From: Actinomycetota bacterium
GTDB taxonomy: Bacteria; Actinomycetota; Thermoleophilia; Gaiellales; Gaiellaceae
Assembly (NCBI GenBank): GCA_005885565.1
Contig: VAXK01000212.1
Location: 1 to 29,045 of the forward strand
Direction: 5' to 3'
DNA length: 29,045 nucleotides
The translations under genes and the position numbers were made by a program. Positions 1-6,805 of the stretch are shown here, in pieces. The first letter of the stretch is position 1. Every line of letters starts with the position of its first letter. The notes under the pieces are model-generated. The model saw nothing but the letters and a program-made list of their open reading frames with translations, was not told where the DNA came from and ran no database searches.

Positions 1-146
1 ACTGCGGCACCAACACCGGCTGCAGCTAACCCCGACCGCGCTCCGATCCGAGCAGGGGGTGTCGCGCGGCGGCTCTGCCGGCCGCCGCGCGACACCCCAG
101 TCGTGATGTTCACGCGGGCTACGATGCTCGAACGGGACGCCACACT
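1..146. other. Intergenic left edge
   Basis: No coding region is supported here. Besides the hairpin at 56-98 there is a TACGAT at 120-125 that could be a -10 box for the gene at 147, but no convincing -35 element lies 16-18 bases upstream of it. Confidence 0.4.
56..98. terminator. Strong GC-rich hairpin, probable intrinsic terminator
   Basis: Two perfectly complementary 18-base arms (56-73 and 81-98) flank a 7-base loop at 74-80. The left arm begins GGGGTGTCGCGCG and the right arm ends with its exact complement. No T-run follows on the plus strand, as is common for terminators in high-GC actinobacteria. It probably ends transcription of a gene left of the window and insulates the radical SAM gene starting at 147. 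The inverted repeat is read directly; its function as a terminator is inferred. Confidence 0.75.
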
Positions 147-1592
147 GTGGATCTTCAGTTCGACCGATGGGTTTCGCTCCACGCGCGGCTCGCTCGCGAG
201 AAAGTCAAGAGTTGGTCGCTGGACGCGCTCCCACGACACCTCAGACGGAATAGCCTCGACTACTACTACCTGAGCGTCTGGCCCGGGCTGAGCGCTCTCG
301 AGCCGGTCGAGTCGGTCGAGCTTCCCCCTCGACCGGCTGTGACCGAGTCGATGTACGTCCACATTCCGTTCTGCTCAGGTCTCTGCAATTTCTGCAGCTA
401 CTTTCTCAAAGTCGTTCGCCCCGAAGACAGTCCCGCGATCGGGGAGTACATCACCGACCTCCTACGGGAAGTCGAGATCCATAAACGGGACTCCGCGCTC
501 GACATTTCGTACCTCTATCTCGGCGGCGGAACCCCGAGCATCCTCCATCCGGGTCAGCTCGATCGGTTCCTCAGCGGCCTCCACGACATGTCTGTGTTGG
601 CACCATCGCTGCTCGGCACGATCGAAATCCACCCGGAGCTCTTCTCCGACGACCGGAGATCGCGATCCTTCTTGGACGCGCTTACGAGGAACGGCCTTCG
701 CCGGGTGAGCATCGGCTTCGAGACAGATGACGCGCATCTCCTCGAGGCGACGAACCGGAGACACGACAACACGTTTCTCACCAGAGCGATCACGCTCCTG
801 CGCGACCGAGGCTTCGTCGTCAACGTCGACTTGATGTACGGGCTACCAGGTCAGACGCTTACGAGCTGGATCCGTTCGCTCGGAGTCGCCCTCGCGGCAC
901 GTCCCAGTTCGATCTCGACCTACTTCACGTTCGTCGACTCCGGAACGCCGCTGTGGAAGGCCTGCGAGCGGGGGGAGATCCGCCTACCAGACCATGCCGA
1001 GGTTCAAGCTCAGCACGTCTCGGCCCAGACGGTTCTCGAGGAGGCAGGCTATTTCGAGCTTCCCAATGACTTCTACTCGATCCGCGATCCCGCTCGATCC
1101 TTCACGCAGGAGTCGCTTCCCTCGGACGCGAATTCGCTCGCACTCGGTGCGGGTTCCTACGGTTATTACTCGGGTGTCCAATACTTCAACGTGTTTAGCT
1201 TCGAGATGTACCGTCGCAAGGTCCGCGCTGGCCAGGCTCCGCTCTGGCGCGCCGCCAAACTGTCGCCGACGGAAATATTTTGTCGAGATATCATGTTCTC
1301 GTTGAAAAACGCACCCGAGCTCCGCGGCGACCTGTTTAGGGTCCGGCATGGCAAGACACCGTGGGATGCGTATCCTGAGATATTCGCCGAGCTGCAAAGA
1401 CTCGAGCTGATCGACGTAATGGCGACGTCCGCAGTTTTGACGAGTAAAGGCCGGCTGCTCGTCGAAGAGGTCGCGTGTCTGTTCCCGGTCGAGGGCTCCC
1501 CGTCGCGAGTCCCCTCGACCGCGGCAGAGCGGCAACGAGTGCGTAAGCACAATTTTGCGCCGACGTACGCCCGGCTGCGGAATTCGGCGTAA
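147..1592 (+). CDS. HemN/HemW-like radical SAM protein (coproporphyrinogen III oxidase family)
   Basis: This 481-residue protein has the radical SAM cluster motif C-x3-C-x2-C at Cys76, Cys80 and Cys83 within HIPFCSGLCNFCSY, followed by the glycine-rich SAM motif GGGTP at 126-130, and then HemN/HemW-like segments (VSIGFETDD, VNVDLMYGLPGQT). The family covers anaerobic coproporphyrinogen III dehydrogenase, the heme chaperone HemW and methyltransferase-type relatives; which applies cannot be decided here. It is longer than typical HemW (about 380 residues), with roughly 65 extra residues before the cluster. The GTG start at 147 is the first usable start; a weak GGGA lies 9 bases upstream. Codon and base use look more AT-rich than in the B12 genes (for example around 1270-1310), suggesting a different origin. 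Its stop overlaps the next gene by one base. Despite the tetrapyrrole link of the family, nothing ties it firmly to the B12 genes. Confidence 0.8.
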   Translation: MDLQFDRWVSLHARLAREKVKSWSLDALPRHLRRNSLDYYYLSVWPGLSALEPVESVELPPRPAVTESMYVHIPFCSGLCNFCSYFLKVVRPEDSPAIGEYITDLLREVEIHKRDSALDISYLYLGGGTPSILHPGQLDRFLSGLHDMSVLAPSLLGTIEIHPELFSDDRRSRSFLDALTRNGLRRVSIGFETDDAHLLEATNRRHDNTFLTRAITLLRDRGFVVNVDLMYGLPGQTLTSWIRSLGVALAARPSSISTYFTFVDSGTPLWKACERGEIRLPDHAEVQAQHVSAQTVLEEAGYFELPNDFYSIRDPARSFTQESLPSDANSLALGAGSYGYYSGVQYFNVFSFEMYRRKVRAGQAPLWRAAKLSPTEIFCRDIMFSLKNAPELRGDLFRVRHGKTPWDAYPEIFAELQRLELIDVMATSAVLTSKGRLLVEEVACLFPVEGSPSRVPSTAAERQRVRKHNFAPTYARLRNSA

Positions 1593-1807
1593 TGGGGGCG
1601 CGCCCGTCGAAGATCGCTTTGCGCGAGGTAGCCGATCTCCTCGGCGTTTCGACCTCCGAGGCACGCCGATATCTTCGCGACGTCCAGCACGTCGCCGGGT
1701 TCCCGGTCCCTTACAAGACCATCGCAGAGGCGATGCGCGAGGCCGGTGGTACAACGCCCGAAGTCGTCGCCCGACGGGCCGCGGAAATCGAAGAGGGAAG
1801 ACTGTAA
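1592..1807 (+). CDS. Small helix-turn-helix protein, unknown role
   Basis: This 71-residue protein begins at an ATG that shares one base with the preceding stop codon (TAATG), so it is probably translationally coupled to the radical SAM gene. Residues about 10-30 (LREVADLLGVSTSEARRYL) look like a short DNA-binding helix-turn-helix of the excisionase/MerR/LacI N-terminal kind. The rest is charged and helical with no second domain visible. I do not recognise a family. It could regulate the upstream gene or be an accessory protein to it. The assignment as a real gene rests on the overlap and a plausible fold. Confidence 0.55.
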   Translation: MGARPSKIALREVADLLGVSTSEARRYLRDVQHVAGFPVPYKTIAEAMREAGGTTPEVVARRAAEIEEGRL

Positions 1808-1826
1808 GCGGCGGTAGCAGCGCAGA

Positions 1827-1842
1827 ACCGGCCAGTCCCGGT
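1827..1842. terminator. Weak hairpin between convergent genes
   Basis: ACCGG (1827-1831) and CCGGT (1838-1842) form a 5-bp stem with a 6-base loop between the stop of the helix-turn-helix gene (1807) and the convergent stop of the ABC permease (1857). A second possible small stem, ACGCG/CGCGT, lies just before 1857. Either could terminate transcription; both are weak. Confidence 0.3.
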
Positions 1843-1856
1843 CACGCGCACGCGCG

Positions 1857-2651
1857 TCAGTCGACAGCGCGACGGTAGAAGCCGCCGATCCCGATCGCGA
1901 TCAGGAGCGCCAGCGCGGCGACGAGGATCGTGAGGCTGATCCAAGGCCGGATGTGCGGGACCGAGGGGACGAGCGCGGCGCGAAGTCCTTCGCTCGCGTA
2001 CGTGATCGGGTTACCAGCCGTGATGATCTGGAACCAGTGCAGACGCGCGAGCGACGGCCACGGGTATTGGCTGCACCCGGTGAAGAGCAGCGGTGTAAAG
2101 ACGAGCGAAAGGACCGCGTTGATCTGGTTCGGCGGAACGAGCGTGCCGAGCACGAGCCCGAGACCGGCACCGAGGAGCGCTGCGAGGATCAACACGCCCA
2201 GGAACAGCGGCAACGCGCTCCAGCGCCAGGGGATCGAGCCGAGCACCAGGATGCCGACCGGGATCATGAGCGCCGCCGCGATCACGCCGCGGAGCGCCGC
2301 GAACACGATCTTCTCCGCCGCGACCAGACCGAGGCGGAGCGGCGCGAGCAGGCGATCCTCGATCTCCTTCGTCCAGCCGAACTCGACCACGAGCGGGAAG
2401 GCGAGCGTCTGCATGCTGGTGATGATCACGGTGAGCGCAAGCATGCCGGGGAACAGCAGGCTGGCATAGACACTGCGCGTATAGCCGAGGCTACCGAGCA
2501 GCTTGCCGAAGACGAAGAGCACGAAGAGTGGTTGCAGGATTACCTGCGCGAGGAAGATAGGGAGCTCGCTCCACGTGACATAGAGATCGCGGCGGAGGAT
2601 CGCGAAGAAAGCGCCGGTTTCGCTTTGGGGCGTGGCGACAGTCGTGTTCAT
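1857..2651 (-). CDS. ABC-2 type transporter permease (DrrB-like)
   Basis: This 264-residue integral membrane protein has about six hydrophobic segments, typical of the ABC-2/DrrB permease family that exports lipids, drugs or polysaccharide precursors. A cytoplasmic N-terminus (MNTTVATPQSETGAFFAILR) precedes the first membrane segment, and a family-like segment GTLVPPNQINAVLSLVFTPL lies near residues 170-190. The ATG at 2651 overlaps the stop of the upstream ATPase gene as ATGA, so the two subunits are co-translated. The long open frame continuing upstream is an antisense-type extension through the ATPase gene and was not used. The substrate cannot be inferred. No connection with cobalamin is evident apart from position. 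Confidence 0.9.
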   Translation of the reverse strand: MNTTVATPQSETGAFFAILRRDLYVTWSELPIFLAQVILQPLFVLFVFGKLLGSLGYTRSVYASLLFPGMLALTVIITSMQTLAFPLVVEFGWTKEIEDRLLAPLRLGLVAAEKIVFAALRGVIAAALMIPVGILVLGSIPWRWSALPLFLGVLILAALLGAGLGLVLGTLVPPNQINAVLSLVFTPLLFTGCSQYPWPSLARLHWFQIITAGNPITYASEGLRAALVPSVPHIRPWISLTILVAALALLIAIGIGGFYRRAVD

Positions 2652-3685
2652 CGCAGCGTCCTCCCGGTCAAGTGGATGAATACGTCCTCGAGGGTTGGGT
2701 TGCCGAGCTTGACGTCCGTGATCGCGAGCCGGTGCTCGGCGAAGGTGGACGCTGCGGGAGCGACCAGCATCGGAGCGTCGCCGGAGACGTACAGCCGCAC
2801 GCGCAGCGCGTGGGTCGTCTCGCTGCCTGCTTGCTCGGGGTCCGCGAGCACAGGCGACAGCCGTCCATTCGTCTGCGGTTGTGCCTGCACCCGTTCGACC
2901 GCTTCGACGCCTGGAAGCCCGCGCAGCGCGGCGAAGACCTCGTCCGCCGAGCCGCCGTCGAGAATCTCGGCGGCGAGCTCGAGCGTGGCGGCGCCGGGCA
3001 GCGACCGCACCAGCGCCTGGGGCGTATCGATTGCGAGCAGCTTGCCGTGATCCATGATCGCGGCGCGGTCGGCGAGCTGAGCGGCTTCGTGCATGTCGTG
3101 CGTCGTCAAGACGATTGTCACTCGCCGTTGCCGCAACTCGCGGAGCCGGTCCCAGACGAACAGACGCGCCGCGGGATCGAGGCCCGTCGTCGGCTCGTCC
3201 AAGAAGAGCACGTGCGGCTCGTGCATCAGCGCACGGGCGATCATGATCCGCTGCGACTGCCCGCCGGAGATGAAATCCGGCTTGGTTTTCGCGCGTTCGC
3301 GCAAGCCGAACTGCTCGAGCAGCACATCGGCACGCGCGCCGCGTTCGGACGCGGGGATGCCATGGTAGGCCGCGTGGAAGATCAGGTTGTTGCGAATCGA
3401 GAGCGAGCGGTCGAGGTTGCTCCGCTGCGGCACGACCCCGAGCCTTCCGCACGCAAGCGTCGGCTGACGTAGCACGTCGACGCCTGCGACGACGGCGCTT
3501 CCGCTCGTCGGGCGTATGCGCGTCGTGAGCACGCCGACGGTGGTCGTCTTTCCTGCGCCGTTTGGTCCCAGCAGGCCGAATACCTCACCGTGCTCGACGC
3601 TGAAGGAGATGGCGTCGACCGCGTTCACCGGCGAGCGCGGATAGCGCTTCACCAGATCGCGCACCTCCACGACAGAGCGATTCAC
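2648..3685 (-). CDS. ABC transporter ATP-binding protein (DrrA-like)
   Basis: This 345-residue ATPase would energise the permease encoded next to it. The Walker A is GPNGAGKT (40-47), the Q-loop is in VVPQRSN (about 85-90), the signature is ISGGQ (139-143), the Walker B ends LFLDEPTTGLD (160-170), and the H-loop histidine is His196 in TTHDMHEA. About 100 C-terminal residues form the accessory domain seen in drug-export ATPases of the DrrA/CcmA type. The GTG start at 3685 has a GAGGG 7 bases upstream (3693-3697); earlier in-frame codons lack a ribosome site and add no conserved sequence. The stop is embedded in the permease start (ATGA). Natural substrate unknown. Confidence 0.92.
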   Translation of the reverse strand: MNRSVVEVRDLVKRYPRSPVNAVDAISFSVEHGEVFGLLGPNGAGKTTTVGVLTTRIRPTSGSAVVAGVDVLRQPTLACGRLGVVPQRSNLDRSLSIRNNLIFHAAYHGIPASERGARADVLLEQFGLRERAKTKPDFISGGQSQRIMIARALMHEPHVLFLDEPTTGLDPAARLFVWDRLRELRQRRVTIVLTTHDMHEAAQLADRAAIMDHGKLLAIDTPQALVRSLPGAATLELAAEILDGGSADEVFAALRGLPGVEAVERVQAQPQTNGRLSPVLADPEQAGSETTHALRVRLYVSGDAPMLVAPAASTFAEHRLAITDVKLGNPTLEDVFIHLTGRTLR

Positions 3686-3776
3686 GGCGATGCCCTCGCT
3701 CGAGACCCATCTTCGGCGAGTGCCACGGTCGTCGCATTCTGTAGAAGCACGAGGAGATTCACACGCGTCCCAGCGG

Positions 3777-4430
3777 CTATTGCGGGAGAGCCGGAACGAA
3801 GCCGCGGCCTTCGCAGCCGTCCACATCCGTGTGCCCGTTCATCAGGCGGACGATCGGGACGCCGTCGATCCAGTCGACGATGCTGAGGGCGCCGTAGCTC
3901 TGGTCGATGCGAAAGACGTCCGGGTCCGAAATCGAGAGGCAGTCGGCGAGCATTGCGCGGGCGACGCCGCCATGGGAGACGACTGCGACGGTCTCACGTC
4001 GATGGACTTCGAGGATCGACGCGAGCGCGAGGAGCGCTCGCGCCTTCAGCTGCTCGTAGCTTTCGCCGTTCGGGAACTCGATCTCGGTCGGTGTCTCCAT
4101 CCACCGGCGGTAGAGGCGAGGGTGCTCGCGCGCGATCTCGTCGTACGTCATGCCCTCGAATTCGCCGAAGTCGATCTCGCACAGTCGCTCGTCGAGAATC
4201 GGAGCGAGCCCGTGCACCTGCGCCAGGGCCTCCGCCGTCTCCTGCGCTCGCTGCCGCGGGCTCGAGTAGATCGCCGCGAGGTCGACGCCGTCGAGGATTC
4301 GAGCGAGACGGCGGGCCTGGCGGAGCCCACGCTTCGACAGGCCGATGTCGAGTGTTCCGTAGCAGCGCCCGAGTGCCTCCTCCCGCGGTTGCCCGTGCCT
4401 GATCAGGAGCAGACGCGTCCTCGCGCTCAT
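3777..4430 (-). CDS. cobC: Histidine phosphatase, probable alpha-ribazole phosphatase
   Basis: This 217-residue histidine phosphatase has the N-terminal catalytic motif LIRHG (His12), SSPRQRAQET (55-64) with the phosphate-binding arginine, an acidic segment CEIDFGEFEGM, and the second histidine VVSHGG (His153). In cobalamin synthesis this family dephosphorylates alpha-ribazole-5'-phosphate or adenosylcobalamin-5'-phosphate. Its ATG overlaps the stop of the cobyric acid synthase gene (ATGA), which supports the cobC role. The fold is shared with phosphoglycerate mutases, so the specific substrate is inferred from context. A 91-base gap separates it from the downstream ABC transporter genes. Confidence 0.85.
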   Translation of the reverse strand: MSARTRLLLIRHGQPREEALGRCYGTLDIGLSKRGLRQARRLARILDGVDLAAIYSSPRQRAQETAEALAQVHGLAPILDERLCEIDFGEFEGMTYDEIAREHPRLYRRWMETPTEIEFPNGESYEQLKARALLALASILEVHRRETVAVVSHGGVARAMLADCLSISDPDVFRIDQSYGALSIVDWIDGVPIVRLMNGHTDVDGCEGRGFVPALPQ

Positions 4431-5857
4431 CTGCGAACGAGCGGGGCTGCTCCGGCGATACCGGCCAACGCCTCGAGTTGGGGCAGGTCGAGGTGCTCCT
4501 CGACGGCGTCCGCGAGCTCGTCGAAGACCGCCTCGAGCGAGCGGTCCGCCCGCCGCCTGAAGAAGGCCTCCACGACGGCGTCGTTCTCGAACAGGCCGTG
4601 GAAAGAGACTCCGAGGACCGGCCCGCGGACGAAGCCGAGCCCGTCCTCCGTCGCGTCAAGCCCCGGCTCCGTCGCGCGCGTCTCGCCGTGCCGAATCTCG
4701 TAACCGCGAACGTCGATCCCACCGAGGGGGTTCCAGGGAGGAGGCAGCGCGCGGAAGCGCGTCTCGACGCGTCGCGTGAGCTTCGTGCGCGCGAAGACCG
4801 TCGTGACCGGCAGCACGTTCAGACCGACGGCGTCGCCGTCGACGCCGGCGGGGTCGGCGATGCACGAGCCGAGGATCTGTAGCCCACCGCAGATGCCGAG
4901 CACGCTACGGCCGGCGTGGAAGCGTTCCGTGACGGCGCTCGCCAAGCCCGTGCGTCTGAGCCAGGCCAGATCGGATGCGACGTGCTTCGATCCGGGCAGC
5001 ACGACGAGGTCGGCGTTCGTCAGCTGCTGCGCCGTCGTCGCCCAGACGACGTCAGCGACCTGCTCGAGCGGGCGAAACTCGTCGAGGTTAGATGCCGTGG
5101 GATAGCGAATGACGCTGACCGATCGAGCTCCCGGCCGGCGCTGCGGCGGAGCGGCACCGTCTTCGTCCGGAAGCCCGTGTTGGAGCCAGGGAAGAACGCC
5201 GAGCGTCGGGACGCCGGTCAGCTCCTCGAGCTTGGCGGGCGCGGGCGGAAGCAAGGCGCGATCGCCGCGGAACTTGTTCAGCACGAAGCCGCAGATGAGC
5301 TCGCGCTCTTCCGGTGGGAGAAGCGCCCAGGTGCCGTAGAGGTGCGCGAAGGCGCCGCCTCGGTCGATGTCGGCGACCATCACGACGACGGCCTCCGCCG
5401 ACCTGGCGCTGCGCATGTTGGCGAGATCGGTGTCGCGCAGGTTGATCTCCGCCGGGCTGCCGGCTCCCTCCAGCAGCACGAGCTCGTGCTCTGCGAGCAG
5501 CGATTGCAATGCCTCTTCGATCGGCGGCCACAGGGCCGCCGATCGCTCGCGCCACGGCAGGCGGCTCAGCTCGAGGTCCGGCTCTCCGAGGACGATCACC
5601 TGGCTCCGGTTGTCACCCTCCGGTTTCACGAGCACTGGGTTCATGCGCACGTCGGGCTCGATTCCGGCAGCGAGCGCTTGGAGGTATTGGGCCACGCCGA
5701 TCTCGCCGCCGTCGACGACGCGGGCGTTGTTCGACATGTTCTGCGCCTTGAAAGGCACGACGTCGAGACCGCGCCGGGCGAAGGCGCGTGCGAGGGCGGT
5801 CGTCACGAGGCTCTTCCCGGCTGAGCTCGCGGTGCCCTGAATCATCAGCGCAGGCAA
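4427..5857 (-). CDS. cobQ: Cobyric acid synthase CobQ, canonical copy
   Basis: This 476-residue glutamine- and ATP-dependent amidotransferase amidates the b, d, e and g side chains of adenosyl-cobyrinate a,c-diamide. The N-terminal synthetase domain carries the P-loop-like GTASSAGKS (8-16), KAQNMSNNARVV (37-48), the expected NPVLVKPEGDNRSQV stretch, and the intact Mg/ATP motif DIDRGG (163-168). The C-terminal glutaminase domain has the nucleophile Cys323 in GICGGLQ and His420 in SFHGLFE. I chose the TTG at 5857 because AAGGAG (5862-5867) lies 4 bases upstream; the next in-frame ATG at 5845 would be 16 bases away. It is cotranscribed with cobC. A second, divergent copy lies at 12424-14610. Confidence 0.95.
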   Translation of the reverse strand: MPALMIQGTASSAGKSLVTTALARAFARRGLDVVPFKAQNMSNNARVVDGGEIGVAQYLQALAAGIEPDVRMNPVLVKPEGDNRSQVIVLGEPDLELSRLPWRERSAALWPPIEEALQSLLAEHELVLLEGAGSPAEINLRDTDLANMRSARSAEAVVVMVADIDRGGAFAHLYGTWALLPPEERELICGFVLNKFRGDRALLPPAPAKLEELTGVPTLGVLPWLQHGLPDEDGAAPPQRRPGARSVSVIRYPTASNLDEFRPLEQVADVVWATTAQQLTNADLVVLPGSKHVASDLAWLRRTGLASAVTERFHAGRSVLGICGGLQILGSCIADPAGVDGDAVGLNVLPVTTVFARTKLTRRVETRFRALPPPWNPLGGIDVRGYEIRHGETRATEPGLDATEDGLGFVRGPVLGVSFHGLFENDAVVEAFFRRRADRSLEAVFDELADAVEEHLDLPQLEALAGIAGAAPLVRR

Positions 5858-5899
5858 GAATCTCCTTCCGCCGGCGCACGTCGCGCCGTGGTACGGCCC

Positions 5900-5926
5900 A
5901 CTGTACCGTCTCGATCTTTTCGTCAA
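5900..5926 (-). promoter_or_regulatory. Possible promoter for cobQ-cobC
   Basis: On the minus strand TTGACG (5926-5921) and TACAGT (5905-5900) resemble -35 and -10 boxes but are separated by only 15 bases, shorter than the usual 17. The predicted start would leave an untranslated leader of about 35 bases before the TTG at 5857. Weak evidence. Confidence 0.3.
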
Positions 5927-5977
5927 CGTCGCGAGCGACCGTGGGGCAGCGAGGCGATGACCGATCGGAGCGCGAGC

Positions 5978-5983
5978 TAGAAT
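5978..5983 (+). promoter_or_regulatory. Possible -10 box for cobF
   Basis: TAGAAT at 5978-5983 is a good -10 match placed 28 bases before the cobF start, leaving room for the GGAGGG ribosome site at 6001-6006. No clear -35 box is seen 16-18 bases upstream. Confidence 0.35.
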
Positions 5984-6011
5984 CCGGCGGCTTTTCGAGC
6001 GGAGGGTCGCC

Positions 6012-6791
6012 TTGGCAATCAACGTGGACGTCGTCGGGATCGGCCCGGGCAACACGGACCAGATCACCGTGGAAGCGATCAAGGCGCTTCGGGGCGCCGA
6101 CTTCTTTCTCCTCGTCACCAAGCGGCGCGAGACCGAAGAGCTCGTCGAGATTCGCGAGCAGATCCTCGACCGGCACGTCGGCGGTGACTGGCGTTCGCAC
6201 ACGATCTTCGTGCAGGACGCGGAGCGCGGACGTTCTGAAGACGCGTCCGAGCAAGCCGAAGCCGTGGCCGAGTGGCGGGCGGAGCGCGCGCGGCGCTTCG
6301 CCGACGTGCTGCGGGAAGTGCCGTCCGGCGCGCGGGTCGCGGTTCTCGCGTGGGGAGACCCGGCGCTGTACGACTCCACGTTGGGCGTGCTCGAGGACGT
6401 GCGCTCGAACGGCGGCGCGGAGCTCGAGATTCGTGTCGTGCCGGGCATCAGCAGCATCCAGGCGCTCGCTGCGGGCCATCGGATCGGGCTCAACCGCGTC
6501 GGCGGCGCGGTGGAGCTCACGACGGGACGGCGACTTGCCGCGGGGCTTCCCCGAGAGGCCGATGACGTCGTCGTCCTGCTGGACGGCTCGTGCGCGTTCC
6601 GCGACGTCGACGAGGAGGGCGTCGAGCTCTTCTGGGGTGCGTACCTCGGCACTCCGGACGAGCTCCTGATCGCGGGACCCCTCGAGGAGACGGCGGAGGA
6701 GGTCGTTCGGGTGCGTGCGGAGGCGAAGGAGCGGAAGGGCTGGATGTTCGACACCTATCTGCTGCGCCGCCGGGCCAACCGGCCGCGCTGA
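6012..6791 (+). CDS. cobF: Precorrin-6A synthase (deacetylating) CobF
   Basis: This 259-residue SAM-dependent methyltransferase of the tetrapyrrole methylase fold matches CobF, which methylates C-1 of precorrin-5 and releases the acetyl group to give precorrin-6A in the aerobic, late-cobalt pathway. Visible landmarks are VDVVGIGPGNTDQIT (5-19), the mid-domain AWGDPALYDSTL and the SAM-pocket segment VVPGISSIQALAAGHRIGLN. The length fits CobF. The TTG start at 6012 is supported by GGAGG 6 bases upstream (6001-6005). It stands alone between the cobQ promoter region and a convergent P450 gene. In the anaerobic pathway this step is done by CbiD instead, so the gene marks the pathway as at least partly aerobic. 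Confidence 0.93.
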   Translation: MAINVDVVGIGPGNTDQITVEAIKALRGADFFLLVTKRRETEELVEIREQILDRHVGGDWRSHTIFVQDAERGRSEDASEQAEAVAEWRAERARRFADVLREVPSGARVAVLAWGDPALYDSTLGVLEDVRSNGGAELEIRVVPGISSIQALAAGHRIGLNRVGGAVELTTGRRLAAGLPREADDVVVLLDGSCAFRDVDEEGVELFWGAYLGTPDELLIAGPLEETAEEVVRVRAEAKERKGWMFDTYLLRRRANRPR

Positions 6792-6805
6792 GCCTCGCGG
6801 CTCAG
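6788..6805. terminator. Bidirectional hairpin containing both stop codons
   Basis: CTGAGCC (6788-6794), TCGC loop (6795-6798) and GGCTCAG (6799-6805) form a perfect 7-bp stem. The cobF stop (TGA, 6789-6791) and the P450 stop (TGA on the minus strand, 6804-6802) are in opposite arms. A shared terminator for the two convergent genes is the simplest reading; there is no T-run. Confidence 0.5.

Noticed and set aside
1953..3050. Long plus-strand open frames opposite the ABC transporter and other genes
   Set aside because: They are typical antisense shadows in a high-GC genome, rich in Arg/Ala/Glu and without recognisable domains.
2652..3452. Extension of the ABC permease frame upstream to 3452
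   Set aside because: It overlaps the ATPase gene in another frame and is low-complexity Arg/Ala-rich sequence; the ATG at 2651 overlapping the ATPase stop is the natural start.
3686..3776. Promoter for the ABC transporter in the 91-base gap
   Set aside because: TACAGA/CAGAAT-like boxes are present on the minus strand but no -35 element at proper spacing could be supported.
5896..5903. B12-box-like GCCCACTG between cobQ and cobF, suggesting a cobalamin riboswitch
   Set aside because: It has an extra base relative to GCCACTG, the other conserved riboswitch blocks are absent, and the 154-base gap contains starts for two divergent genes with short leaders.
5858..6754. Long N-terminal extension of CobQ1 up to 6754 on the minus strand
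   Set aside because: It runs through the antisense of cobF, is Ser/Arg-rich shadow sequence, and the family N-terminus starts right at 5857/5845.
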